A stretch of 64,000 nucleotides of DNA from Naegleria lovaniensis. Lineage: Eukaryota > Heterolobosea > Eutetramitea > Acrasida > Naegleriidae. The notes beneath the pieces were generated by a model that saw nothing but the letters and a program-made list of their open reading frames with translations, searched no databases and was not told where the DNA came from. The DNA lies in the NCBI RefSeq assembly GCF_003324165.1, contig NW_025407836.1, positions 558,001 through 622,000 of the forward strand, given 5' to 3'. The position numbers and the translations under genes are program-made. Shown one piece after another: positions 22,059-33,611 of this stretch. How positions within the stretch are numbered: position 1 is the stretch's first letter; each line of letters begins with the position of its first letter.

Positions 22059-25000
22059 ATGGCAGTCAAGAGGAGCGTACAGATGATGTTGTTGGTAGTG
22101 TTGATGATGTTTTTCATTCTTTGTTGTGAGTTTCCTCAATACATGATGATCTCAGCAGTGGAAAGTGCCAATGCTAACAACAACAACCAGCTATGGCATA
22201 GAAACATTCCGTTTGTTGCCCTTATTCATGATACCAATGTCCGTAATGAAATGGAAATGGAGAGTCGAGCCTTCTCAATCGGGCATCATAATAATTTGCT
22301 TCATGATATCAAGAGATTGAGAGAATTGATGAGCCGAAGAGAAGTGGTGAAAAGAATTCTTCGGGCAAAACCACTGAACCAACATGATCAAAATACTTGG
22401 GATCAAAGTCTTGAAATGGTTACCTCACTATCCGAGCCTAACACTCAATTCATTGTCAAATTGAAATCACTCAACCATCTTGATCCAGTGGAACGTACTC
22501 ATATGACGATTCAGCAACAACTCTACGTTAAGGCTGGACATTCTCTCGGATTTGCTGACACGTTTGCATTGGTTTCAAGAACTTCTGATATTATGAGACA
22601 TGTCGGGCAGGATGACTCTCAAAGCATTGAATACATTACAGAGATGGAATCAAGGTTCAAGAGCGACTTGAACTTTGGCAAAATCCAAGAAATGGCATTG
22701 AATCAAACTCGTCTTCATCATGGTCACGCACGACAAGCCTCAGAAAATGAGCCCTTCCCAAAGCATGTGCATGCAATTGTCACTCTCATTCCTTCCATAG
22801 ATGCTGTGATTGATGGTGTGGAAATGGAAGAGGCTACTTTGGTGGCACAAGAGTTGAAATCATTGTTGAACCCCTATTTTGAGAAGAACAGTATTTCTAA
22901 CTTTAACTTGATTGACAAGGAGAAACTTGAAATTTCCTTTTCGCCTCTCGTCGCTCTTGAAATTGGTGAGATAATCAAAGCAAATCCGCATGTTCATTTC
23001 ATTGAGAGAAAACCTATCGTTGGTCTGTTGAATATGCGAGCCAGCTCAATGATGCAATCAGTTGGACCGCATCCATCTGTGGCCATGTCCTCAACTCCCT
23101 TTTATGACTTAGGAGTATTTGGTTCTAATCAAGTGGTAGCTGTCTCAGGTAAGTTGTGTACTTTGAGGGTATTTGTGTGAACATTCCTCGTTCTAGACAC
23201 TGGTATTGATTGGGATAGTTGCTTGTTTTAGTAAGTAGTTAGTCGAGCATTGTATTGATTTTAAAATTCTCACATTTGCACTATATAGTGACTCTTCCAA
23301 TCCAACCATTACAGTGAATACATTGAATACCAAGCACCGAAAAATTATAGAGTATGATACAGTTGTTGTTTCTCAAGGCAGTACCACCTACAAAAGTGAT
23401 AATAAGGATGGTGTGGATGGCCACGGCACGCATGTTGCAGCCTCAGTATGTGGCTCCATTCAAAATTTAAAGCACAATGATTCTTCCAATCCAGTGAACA
23501 CGTATCATGGAATTGCTCCCAACGCTAAACTTCATTTCACTGATCTTCAACAAACCGGTCAAACACTATTGTTAGTACCAACCACAGTGAGTACAATATT
23601 CATGTCAGGCTATTATGCCAATGCAAGAATCTTTTCAAATTCATGGGGAAGTGGACCAGACCTAATCTTCTCATGCTCCTATGACTGTGATAATTGTCGT
23701 TGGAAGGCAGATTTTGAAGGCTTCAAAGCAGGTGACAAGATCACTAACGCTCAATGCAAAGAGTTGTTTGGATCTGACACTTGTTGCTCCATCCTCAACA
23801 AGTACAATTCCCAGTGCAAAGATATTGACACTACACTTTGGAAATATCAAGATGCTATCGCTCTCTTTGCTCAAGGTAACTCGGGAGCAATATCATCTAA
23901 GGAGAATATTGGGTCTCCTGCTGTTTCCAAGAATGCTGTTTCTGTTGGAGCCAGCATGACATCTAATGCTGCATTTGAGGAGTCTGTTCAATATGAAGAC
24001 TTTGTGCAAAAGATGAAAGATGCAGCCTTACCTTTCACCTCAGTGAGTGAATGTTGTGCCTACACAGGAACCAATCAAGAGGCAGGTAAGTTCTCAAATT
24101 CTTGATGTAGAACTGCTCTGATTGTTAATTTGTACGCGACACACATGTATATAGTACGCAACTATTGCTGTCCAACCAATGTTAAATCCAAGTATACCTC
24201 AAATTCCAATATTTACAATGAGAATAATTTGGCATACTTTAGCTCGAGAGGCCCTGCATGCGGTAAGTTTAGCATGAAGACTTGTATGATTCGATACATG
24301 CTCATCTCTTTAGGAAATCGAATTAAACCTGACGTGGTTGGAATTGGACACACTGTTGTATCTGCTCATTCGGATGGTGATCTCACTACTTTTCAGTGTA
24401 GTGCTGGCACGTCTCCCAATCAAGGAAATTCAGCTGCCCTAATGACCAACTCTGGAACAAGCATGGCCACCCTCTTGTGGTAAGTTTTCGCATGCACTAA
24501 GTGATATCAATCGTTCGTTCAAATAATTCAATACTGAAATGACCATTATTGGTTCAGGCTGGAGCTGCTGCTCTCATAAGGGAGTATTTCCAAGCGTATC
24601 ACTCCATACCAAATCCAAGTGGACCACTGTTAAAAGCAGCTTTGGTTCACAGTTCAATACCACTGGAAGGTACAGTTGCCAAGACCTATGATGAATCGTC
24701 CAGAATTGCTATGGGTGGATTGGGACGTCCAAATTCATATGAAGGCTTTGGAAGAGTGTACATTGGAGGACTACTCAAGAATAGCGATGGAACGCCTGTG
24801 AAGCTCTCAATTTTTGAGTCCATTTTCAATATTTCTACGGAAAGTTACAAACTTTGTTTTAAGAGAAGAGAACAAGCAACCATGGCATCGTCCTCTCCTG
24901 CGTTTAAGGCAACCTTGGCATGGTATGATTATCCAGGTAGTGTCAGCGTTGTTCCAAATCTCATTCACGATCTCAACTTGTTTGTCAATGTGTTCAATAT

Positions 25001-25457
25001 TGATAAGGACAATAAGATTACCAATCTTGATGTTGCAGCTGGTAATTTCATTACCAAAGTAGATTCCTCGAACAATGTGGAGAAGATATCCGTTGATTCT
25101 TTGGACTCCAACTTTAAAAACCAATATCTAAGTGTTGCTGTCTATGTGGCCTCCTCACTCATAGAAAAACAACGCTTTGCATTATTGATCTCTCATCCAC
25201 AAGATTTGTTCGAACAGGTTTCCACAGATGCATGTACCTTCAGTACCACTCTTCCACAAGAAACATCCGTTGGGGTATACGTTGGTGTTGCGATAGGAAT
25301 CATTTTCTTCCTCGTTATTGCCATCGGCGTGGGTGTTGCTGCATACTTTTTAGTTAATTCACTCATCGTTCAAAAAAACTTATCACGCCACATGAGGTTA
25401 GCATCCCATAACCAACAGGATGAACCCATGTCCGAATTTAATTATTACAAGAGATAA
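22059..25457 (+). CDS. Subtilisin-like serine protease with C-terminal membrane anchor (S8 family)
   Basis: Six exons: 22059-23148, 23197-23230, 23289-24085, 24155-24262, 24314-24479 and 24558-25457; introns 48-78 nt, all GT-AG. ATG 22059 puts a signal peptide at the very N terminus (hydrophobic core MMLLVVLMMFFILCC); the frame is also open from ATG 21927, which would make it a signal anchor. A long propeptide precedes the catalytic domain. The triad is Asp in SDTGIDWDSC (exon 1-2 junction), His in DGHGTHVAAS and Ser in NSGTSMAT; the oxyanion Asn is in AQGNSGA. Near the C terminus a strongly hydrophobic segment (VGVAIGIIFFLVIAIGV) and a basic tail predict a type I membrane protease of the secretory or lysosomal route. 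One C is missing at 24470-24472: adding it gives the canonical MATPLVAGAAA and restores the splice phase. Confidence 0.92.
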
Positions 25458-25583
25458 TGTTGGTGTCATTGACGATCAAGCAAGTACTATATTGAGTTGT
25501 CTCTTTTTCATTAAAATTATTTAATAATTTTCACACTGTCTGGAACCAGGATTTGTTGATGTGAATTTTTTGTGTTTGAAAAA

Positions 25584-28366
25584 ATGAAAGTTTGTGCATT
25601 GGTGAGCGGAGGCAAAGATTCGTGTTACAACATGGTCAAATGTGTGGAGTATGGACATGAAATTGTGTGTTTGGCAAATTTGAGACCACCCAATGTTCAA
25701 ATTCGTATGTTTGTTTGTAGGGTGGATTTGAATGTTACATGTTAAGAGATTTTATTCCGATGATCCTTTCAATGAATGAAAAATTGGATGATTATTTTTC
25801 AAAAACACGTGATGATTTAAATCAAAAAATTCAAAAATGAATTCATGATGCAACTCGGATTGATGAAATTATTATTATTCACAAATTTTAGAGGAATTGG
25901 ATAGTTGGATGTTTCAAACGGTAGGACATAATGTCATCTCGGCCATTGCTGAATGTATGAATCTTCCTCTTTTTGTTGGAGAGTTAAGTGGATCTTCAGT
26001 TCAGACTTCTTTGGAATATGATGATTCAAAAAAAGAGTCCATGAATGATGAGGTTGAAAATTTATATCAATTATTGAAACGAGTGAAAGAAGAAATGCCC
26101 GAAGTGAATGCTGTTTCGTGTGGAGCTATATTTTCTGATTATCAACGAAATAGAGTTGAAAATGTGTGAGTATAATTCGAATGACAATGCATTTACTTAG
26201 CAAACATTTTATCATTCATCATGAACATTGTTGAATAATTTGGAAATTTGGAACTGTGACTCCGAAAATAATTTCTAGCTGCTCTCGACTTGGATTAATT
26301 TCATTAAGTTTTTTATGGAGACGTCCTCAGGAAGAATTACTCAATGAGATGATTCAAGCTGGAATGAATTGTATTCTCATCAAGACAGCTTCTATGGGAT
26401 TATTTCCAAAAAAACATTTAGGAAAAACCTTGGCCGAACTCCAACCAACATTTATGAAATTGAAAGATAGTGCTGGATTGAATGTGTGTGGAGAGGGAGG
26501 AGAATATGAAACTTTGACACTTGACTGTCCACTATTTTCTAAAAGAATTGTTGTGTAAGTTTGGTGAAATTTTTATCCTTTATGAAATTCTTGAATTATT
26601 TATGAACATGAAACTAAACTGTTATGCCTTTAATTAATAATTTTAGAGACAAGACAGAAATTGTCATGATTTCCGAAGATGACATGGGAGGTGTTGGTCA
26701 TTTATTCATTTCAGAATTTCATCTTGAAGAAAAACAAAATTTCACACCTCTTCAATCACTCAAGTCCACCAACCAATCCCAAATCAAGATTTTCATTCCA
26801 GATTATTCCATTGAAAATACCATGAAGCAAATTCCTTATTTAGAAAAACTCATCGACTGTGTTCAAATTCACTTGAAACAAGCATCGTCCTCTTCTACTA
26901 GCATTGACTCTCATCTCTATTACGTCACTGCATGTTGCAATTATGACTCTGAATTATTGAGCAACTATGAAATTTCTCCTTCTTTGGAAATGTTTGCAAT
27001 TTTTCAAAAACTCGAACGTGAAATTCCTCATTTACTCAACAAATGCTTCATTGTGTGCTTCAAATTTCAGACACGACTCATTTCAACTCTATTAATCAAG
27101 CATATTGTTATTTCTTTTTAAAGAGTAATACTTTGAATCGACCCAGTCGAGTGTGTATTGCCACCAAGAAGATTCACCAAAATTCTACCACATCAACAAC
27201 CATTTCTAACGGTTCCATTAAGGTAGAATGCTTGATGGATGTATGGAAATTATTACCCAAATCAGAAATCCAAAATGGCATCCCTATCTAAATACCACTT
27301 TATTTGTTCAAAGTGTATCTGAATGGGCTCCAGCTTGTGTTGGACCCTATGCTCAGCGAGTGCTCACGAAAAGATCATTCGACTCGCAGGACAAATTCCC
27401 TTAATGCCTCCACTATGGAACTGTGTACTCTTCCATCTTTGGAAAACCAAGAACAATTATTACTCAACAGCGTGGAATTACAAATGGAACAATGTTTGAA
27501 AAATATTTCACGAGTATTGGATGGCATGAAAGAAACCTCACTCCGAGAATGTTTTCGAAATTTAGTGTATTTGAATGCTTTTCAATTATTTCCAAAACCA
27601 TGAATGATCAAAATGATGATAATAATAACGATCATTATGAACGAATGATGAAAAGAAAAGTGAATGAACGATTGAATGAGGTATTGAAAAGGAATAATAT
27701 GTGTCTGATCGATTCAGAAGGAATGAGTGAACAGTATCAACATGTTTCCCAAAAAAAGAAAAATCATCTTCAATTGTTTCCAAGTTTACCATGGATGGTT
27801 GTGTATGTGAATGATTTACCACGGGGAGCTCTTGTGGAGATTCATAGCTTTGCATGGATGAAAAAGTTGCAATTACCAAGTGATGATGATGATGATGACG
27901 AGGAGATGGAACAGCAATGGAACGACTTGCCATCACTTGTTTTGAAAGAAGATGTATCTCTAATGTCATCATTGTCCAATGTTCAGACTGAGAAACAATA
28001 TGGAGAGTTAAGAGCAACGAATATTCGAGTGTTAAGATTGAGTCCTCATTTACCATTGCGACTCTTTTAATACGACGTCAACATGTTGGTCCAATGAATC
28101 TGATGAGTTCATCAGAAGAGCATGCATCGAGTAGCGTGTTGATGAATGACATGGATGTACATGCTTTCAAGTCAATACTTGTTTTGAATGAAACTGGCAA
28201 GAGGAAACCTTCCATTCTTCGAGTATTTTGTCATGATTCAGCTGTGGTCAATACTATTCAACAGTTGCTGAGCGATTGGAAAGAGAAAGTACTAATTTCT
28301 CCTTACTTGGTGAATGCATTGGCAGAAGAGGACGCCATTTGTAGACTTGAAATGGAATATCTTTAA
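25584..28366 (+). CDS. DPH6: Diphthine-ammonia ligase (DPH6) with RidA-like C-terminal domains
   Basis: Last enzyme of diphthamide synthesis on elongation factor 2, amidating diphthine with ATP and ammonia in the cytosol. Exons 25584-25704, 25892-26165, 26279-26554 and 26647 onward, with introns of 187, 113 and 92 nt. N terminus MKVCALVSGGKDSCYNM carries the PP-loop SGGKDS; GHNVISAIAE, SDYQRNRVENV and CGEGGEYETLTLDCP are signature segments. The C-terminal half matches the yeast-type long form with YjgF/RidA-like parts (SEWAPACVGPYAQ, RLAGQIPLMP). That half is broken by about six single-base losses: near 27031 (TTT), 27235-27250, 27357, 27411 (CC), 27590 (AAA) and 28068 (TTTT). All are shifts of the same sign and most sit in homopolymers. 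Either assembly errors or, less likely, decay of the accessory half only. Confidence 0.9.
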
Positions 28367-28528
28367 CGTTTGGTTTGGTAATTGATATATATTCATGGCT
28401 CCTCGATGATTCTTATTTCAAAATTTTATTGAGATCATTAATACCAATATGACTGCGAGTCCTCTATTACTATTATTATTACTTCTTTCCAACTAAATAT
28501 CATTCTGCTGTTCATGAATTGACCAAGT

Positions 28529-29053
28529 TTACTTCAAATAGGTTTGTGGGAATCCTGGAACTTCTCCCTTTCTGTATCTTTCCAACCATTTCAAAATCCA
28601 ACGACGTTGGGCAACCGGAATTTCCTTGGCCTTCAATTTAAGAGTTTTGGATGTAAACAAGTCTTCCCATGATTTGAATTTGTCAATATGTTCCTCACAT
28701 CCCTTGCCGATATTCTTCAAAAACGATTCCAAAGTTATTCCTCTTCTTCTTCGGGGAATTAAAAGTGGGTCAATTTTTGGTTTTGGAAGACTTTCAAGTT
28801 TTCTTCTGAGTTTTGTTTCTTCGTCTTCTTCTTCCTCTTCTGCTGCTTCATCGGCATAAAAACGAGCACAAGTATTTTGGTAATTATTCAACACTAGTAA
28901 TTTATATTCATTTTGTTTAATAGTTGAAATGGAGTTTCTAGAATGAGCAATGTTGCTTCCCAGTATCACATTTAATGATGATGATGGCAATGATGATGAG
29001 GAAAGCAATAATTTCTTTCCGTGATGATACAGTGATGAAGAACGCGAATGCAT
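28529..29053 (-). CDS. Mitochondrial small-subunit ribosomal protein mS41 (IGR motif, Fyv4-like)
   Basis: Intronless, 174 residues, ATG at 29053. The N-terminal about 70 residues are rich in Ser, Leu, Arg and Lys with few acidic residues, as expected for a mitochondrial presequence, followed by an acidic EEEEEDEE patch. The C terminus matches the IGR motif of the Fyv4/mS41 family: FLKNIGKGCEEHIDKF, SWEDLFTSKTLKLK, and IPVAQRRWILKWLERYRKG. In yeast this protein is part of the mitoribosomal small subunit. The start is 76 bp from the divergent gene at 29130, so the two probably share a promoter region. Confidence 0.85.
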   Translation of the reverse strand: MHSRSSSLYHHGKKLLLSSSSLPSSSLNVILGSNIAHSRNSISTIKQNEYKLLVLNNYQNTCARFYADEAAEEEEEDEETKLRRKLESLPKPKIDPLLIPRRRRGITLESFLKNIGKGCEEHIDKFKSWEDLFTSKTLKLKAKEIPVAQRRWILKWLERYRKGEVPGFPQTYLK

Positions 29054-29129
29054 TTTTTTTGAATTGAAAAAAATTTAAAACATCTTCTTGCTGAGGCTTT
29101 TAATTACATCACATTGTCTTTGAAACGAG

Positions 29130-29757
29130 ATGAATCATCAACGACCTGTCGGGGAAGAGGATGTACGGATAAAAAAGACTAACTCTGGAGAAAAAAGACA
29201 ATTGGAAACGATCCAGAAGGAGGAAGTACAAAATGTAAAAACTTCGGAGAACGGCTCGAACAAATTACAAGGATCATTATCATCAACCATACCAATCGCT
29301 AATTATACACACTTTGAACAATTATCTCCCATTCAAAGAATTCAAGTGTTTATTTGGGAGATTTTTAATATTGTCAAGAATTTAAATTTGTTGAAACAGT
29401 GGATTAATTATTCGTTAGGCATTTCAAATAATCATCATGGAAGAGGACAATTTTCATCGTTGGAAAATTCAAGACAAAACAGTGCACCACAAGCGTTAGA
29501 ACATTTACCAAGTGCTACTAACAGGTTTGACACCAATTCTAAATAGAGCGAGATTGGCAAATTATTTGAGTTGTCATACCCAAAGAGTTCTTATTTTCAT
29601 GCTTAGGTCATCTCAACTGAGTAAGGAACGACGCCAACACAATATGAACAATGTCAGTGTATCGATTTTATTAATGCGATGCTTCAAGAGCATCAATTAC
29701 TCTTCAACGCCACTTGTCACATCCATCTTGGATGATGAAGAAGGCAGTGGTGTTTGA
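29130..29757 (+). CDS. Unknown protein, frame broken once
   Basis: ATG at 29130 opens a 138-residue frame (charged, Lys/Glu-rich N terminus, then a helix FEQLSPIQRIQVFIWEIF) that stops at 29546. A shifted frame continues directly from about 29512 with LTGLTPILNRARLANYLSC and other aliphatic and basic residues to 29757. One added base near 29512 joins them into about 207 residues, matching the pattern in neighbouring genes. No family recognised; an amphipathic helical or membrane-associated protein is possible. The last 60 bp overlap the 3' end of the convergent Med27-like gene, so the true C terminus is uncertain. Confidence 0.45.
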
Positions 29758-31033
29758 GTTGCTGAAACACTCATGGGTGTGTTAATATCACTAGACGACG
29801 TTGCGGAAGTTTTCTTAATGGAATCTTTTGGTCTATATTCTTCGGTACCTGGAAGACCCAAATCAAATCGTCTCGTCACTGGAATGTGATGCATGTGATA
29901 AGGTTTGGTTGTTTCAAAATCTCTAAAGAATGGAATTTCCATAATATTAGGTGGTGCCATAATAGTTTCACAGTATGCACATTTCTCTGTCATGAATCGT
30001 CGATAGTGAGCGAAATAAATCTAGTATGATATTATTGCGAAATTAAAATAGAAAACACAATTGAATCTATCTTGAATGAAACGCAACCTTTGAAACATAC
30101 CATAAATGCTTGGAATGGATAATTCTTATAGACTGGATGAGAGCGATAATAATCTAACGCTTGACAGCATATCTTACTAATTTGTCTATTGATTTTGTGT
30201 CTCGATGTTGAGATGTCAAATATTGGTTCATCCACAGAGAATACAGTTGCTTGCAAAGGAACATTGTCTTTTAAAATAATATTTACAATAAATAGGTCAG
30301 CAAGTTTGATCTAGTCATGTGTTTAAAGAGGCCAATTCAATGATATCATGGTTATTTTTCAAATTATGTAATAATAATGATCGATTAGAAATAGCGTCTT
30401 GTGAAAACTTACATAAGCTGATGAGCAATTGTCACTTGTTTTGATCATTTTAACCAGATCCATCACAGAAAAGAATTCTCTGGCTCGTCCAGTTTTTAGT
30501 TCTGTCAGTATTTCACCACAATCCTTGAAGGATGACTCCTCTCTGGAAAGCATTTTTTGAATTTTCGAACTGGGAGAGACCAATGTTTTTTCCTTCTTTT
30601 GAGGTTCAAACTCATCTGATTCTTCGACATCATAGGTCTTGAATCTTTTCTTTTCCAAATGTTTTGAAATGGAATGCAAGCTAGCATCAATTTTGCTTTT
30701 CATCTTATCCATTCCCGATCTGTCGGGTTCACCGAGTAGAATCGTTCGGATAGGTGTTTTCTTTTGTTTGAGCCGAGCATCAATATTCTTGATAATATCC
30801 AAATGTAATTTTGCAGACTGCAGAAGAGTTGAGATTTGATTCCGTACAACAGGAGTCTCCGAATAACCTGCTGTCAAAGGAGTGCTCACGCTCATAAATG
30901 ATCGATTATGAGGATTAACGTCCGAGAATAATTTCTGAACAACACCCCTAAATCTACAAACATCATTCATGATCATATCAATATGTTCAATGATATCTTC
31001 ACATGATTCCGATGAAGAGGACGAGGAAGACAT
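29697..31033 (-). CDS. Mediator subunit 27-like protein
   Basis: Three exons, 30413-31033, 30101-30310 and 29697-30020, joined in phase 0 by GT-AG introns of 102 and 80 nt; 384 residues. The N-terminal half is helical with a Ser run at the start. The joined reading IKLADLFIVNIILKDNVPL and then YFAHYRRFMTEKCAYCETIM gives a C-terminal zinc-ribbon-like element (CAYC, later RDF and HMHH). Helical bundles followed by a C-terminal Cys/His element before a short tail are what I expect of Med27, the Mediator subunit bridging RNA polymerase II and regulators. Similarity is modest, so this is a tentative call. The tail after the zinc element is Ser/Thr-rich. Confidence 0.5.
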
Positions 31034-31310
31034 GTCTGTGGAGTGTTGTTGTACAAGTGTGCGTTGGTTTGCTTATTTTTTTGTTCTATTTGGAAATTAA
31101 AAGACATCATCAAATCACGATGATGAATTGTTTTTGTCTCATCTCAGCACTCCTGCTCTTGATCAACAATATTGAAATAATTACTGATTATTAGTAATTT
31201 TATGTTTTATTGAACGAAATATAATAATAATTGTATCGTAATTGGCCAAAGAAATTGAAAATGTTGGACCCGACAATTGTGTTGTATGATTCAGCAGTGC
31301 TTCTTGTTGT

Positions 31311-31903
31311 TTACATGTTCAAGTTTTGAACTCTAGGTTTAATGTCTGGCACGTATATCACTCTGAATATTGATTCGGGTGAAGGATTTATGATGTACCA
31401 ATTGGTAAATGGAATGTGTTTTTCGATTCGGCCGTTTCAAGACACGTAATGAAATTCCATGTAATTTGGTTTGTAAATTGCACAACAATTTGGCATCATC
31501 ATCAAGTCATTCAAAATAATATTTCCAATGATTTTCAAATTCATTGTCATCATCATCCAACAACATCAAAGAATAAAAATTACAAAATGAAAGTATCATC
31601 ACGATGAAAGACAAATATTCGTGGTCATCATCAATAACAATCATCATGTACGTGCGAATATATTTACCTTCTGAGTCCACAAGCCGATTTTGTTGATTCC
31701 AAAATTTGCTTACAGGAAGCATCCACCGACTCTATGGTTGAATTGGTGCTAACCAAACAATTTTGTAATTGTTCAAGTGTCTTATCACATTCCATCAAAG
31801 CAGAAGATTTTTCATAGTATACTTGTTGAGTTTCTGGTCGTCTTCTAATGTTAATTCCGTTACAGGCTTTGGAGTCAAGATGATTCACTGGTTTTTCGAG
31901 CAT
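31311..31903 (-). CDS. Small CX9C-type protein
   Basis: ATG at 31903 begins MLEKPVNHLDSKACNGI. The exon (31668-31903) ends at a GTAAAT donor. A CAG acceptor at 31363 gives a short last exon (31311-31362) adding VIYVPDIKPRVQNLNM, for 95 residues in total; the 305-nt intron and final exon are my proposal. Four cysteines in the core are spaced CX9C (CDKTLEQLQNC) and CX10C (CKQILESTKSAC), resembling the twin-CX9C helical hairpins oxidised by Mia40 in the mitochondrial intermembrane space, though the second pair is one residue longer. Function unknown. Confidence 0.5.
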
Positions 31904-31983
31904 TTTTAATTTTTTCTGTTGTGAATGACACAGAACAAACTGAATTTCAATGCTAATAGTCAATAATATTGATTCGAAATTGT

Positions 31984-33543
31984 TTAATCAAGCTTTAAAA
32001 ATTGAGACACTTCCTTCTTCAATTCTTCATATTCCTTCTTATTGGATGCTTTGACATATTTAAATTCAACAAAGTCATATTTAAGAGTGGTGTGTTGTCC
32101 CAAACATTTCAAATATTCATCGCCACAGCTTTCCACTCCAAATACAGCACCAGGTGTAACAACTCCAGGACTTGCTGTCTGTGCATGTGGGTTTGTCAAT
32201 AAGAAGAGTGCACTATCAAGAGCATAGACAGCTGTTTCAGTATATCCTGGATCATTGTTGTTGAACACACGAGTTTTACATTTGAAGAGCACAGGTTCAG
32301 AAGTGGTTGCATCTTGAACACGTCCAAATGTTTCAAATACAAAGTCGAAACTACTCTCGTCTCTTTGTTGTTGTGTTGGATTCTTCTTTAAGGAATAGAG
32401 GAATCTTAAAAATTGGGCTCCAAATGAAAATCTTGTCATGATCAGCATGACAAGGAAGAATAAATACATTAGAAATAAATAGTAGAGATTAGAAATTTGC
32501 AAGTAATTGTTGTACTCGAACACTCTATCAGATGAAGAGGATGGATTGGAGCTTGTTGGAGGAGGAGTTGGGTTGGAACTAAATTTTGATTCATATCCAA
32601 TTAAAAAGTTGGATCGTCTCACAATCAATGGATCGCTTGTTGAGAATGGAATAATGTAATGTTGGAGACCCGTGTGATATTTTGTACCTCTCTTACTGTA
32701 GGACTTCTTTTTGGTCATCTTTTGAACTTGTTGTTCATTCGTCTTCTTACCACTGAAAATACTATAATTCTCCAAACTCGTGACGAGTGTGTTAAATGTG
32801 CCATACGATACAAATCCTGGCAAATTGAACGCAAGATATCCATTAGTGGAAATAATTGTTTCTGGTGTTGAGCTTGACGACGATTGTGACAAGACAGTGT
32901 TATGAGAAGTCATATGGCTTAACACGCCAACATCTTCCAATTTCTTCTTGATCATATTCAAAGAGATGTTTGTTCCCAAATCGCTCGGGATGGAGTCAAA
33001 CCCACAACAATGAATAATTTTCACATGGTTTTCCTTGGCTTTTTCATGAAACTTGGCAGCCGATTCCAATACAAATTCAGGTTCTCCTGTAATGTCCAAA
33101 TAATCGGTTCTTGTTTCAACGCAACTCTCAACAATCTCAAGACCTCCACACGCAATAAACGGTCCAGCAACATTAAGCAACACTTTGGTATTCCGAGTGA
33201 GATCTAACAATTTCGGAGAGCCTTTCTCAATCTTTTCAATAACCATCACGTCAATGATCAAATGGTGCAAACCCTTCTCTGACATGTTAATATTATGAGC
33301 AGTTACTAGATTATTTAATTTACTCTCGTTTCTTCCGGCAATACAGAATCTTCTCGAATTCACGACACTGTCCATCCGTTCCAATCTTTGGATCAAATAT
33401 CGAACGATCAAGGTTCCCGTAAAACCTGTAGCTCCAAATATTGTAACGTCATATTTTCTGTCCGATGAGGATACGTAGGTGAGTGGAATTTCTTCCGATG
33501 TTGTTGTGGTTGTTGGTGATGGCGTGGATGAATTCTTGATCAT
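31984..33543 (-). CDS. Saccharopine dehydrogenase-like oxidoreductase (SCCPDH family)
   Basis: Intronless, 519 residues, ATG at 33543. A Thr/Ser-rich N terminus is followed by a Rossmann NAD(P)-binding motif YDVTIFGATGFTGTLIVRYL, then CIAGRNESKL, LLNVAGPF, TDYLDITGEPEFV and HCCGFDSIPSDLG, which define the SCCPDH/trans-acting enoyl reductase family. A hydrophobic segment (YLFLMYLFFLVMLIMTRF) about two-thirds along suggests membrane or lipid-droplet association, as in animal homologues. Unlike true saccharopine dehydrogenase, this family probably acts on lipids; substrate unknown. Reads without interruption and lies tail to head with the BTB-ARF gene on the same strand (68 bp apart). Confidence 0.9.
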   Translation of the reverse strand: MIKNSSTPSPTTTTTSEEIPLTYVSSSDRKYDVTIFGATGFTGTLIVRYLIQRLERMDSVVNSRRFCIAGRNESKLNNLVTAHNINMSEKGLHHLIIDVMVIEKIEKGSPKLLDLTRNTKVLLNVAGPFIACGGLEIVESCVETRTDYLDITGEPEFVLESAAKFHEKAKENHVKIIHCCGFDSIPSDLGTNISLNMIKKKLEDVGVLSHMTSHNTVLSQSSSSSTPETIISTNGYLAFNLPGFVSYGTFNTLVTSLENYSIFSGKKTNEQQVQKMTKKKSYSKRGTKYHTGLQHYIIPFSTSDPLIVRRSNFLIGYESKFSSNPTPPPTSSNPSSSSDRVFEYNNYLQISNLYYLFLMYLFFLVMLIMTRFSFGAQFLRFLYSLKKNPTQQQRDESSFDFVFETFGRVQDATTSEPVLFKCKTRVFNNNDPGYTETAVYALDSALFLLTNPHAQTASPGVVTPGAVFGVESCGDEYLKCLGQHTTLKYDFVEFKYVKASNKKEYEELKKEVSQFLKLD

Positions 33544-33611
33544 TTTTTTTGTAATCGACTTTGGGGCTCTCTAAAACGTCAAAACTTTTTATTACAACAC
33601 CCTTCTCGAGC

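Noticed and set aside
24130-24483. Separate small gene inside the subtilase
   Set aside because: It consists of two subtilase exons read through an intron that happens to be open.
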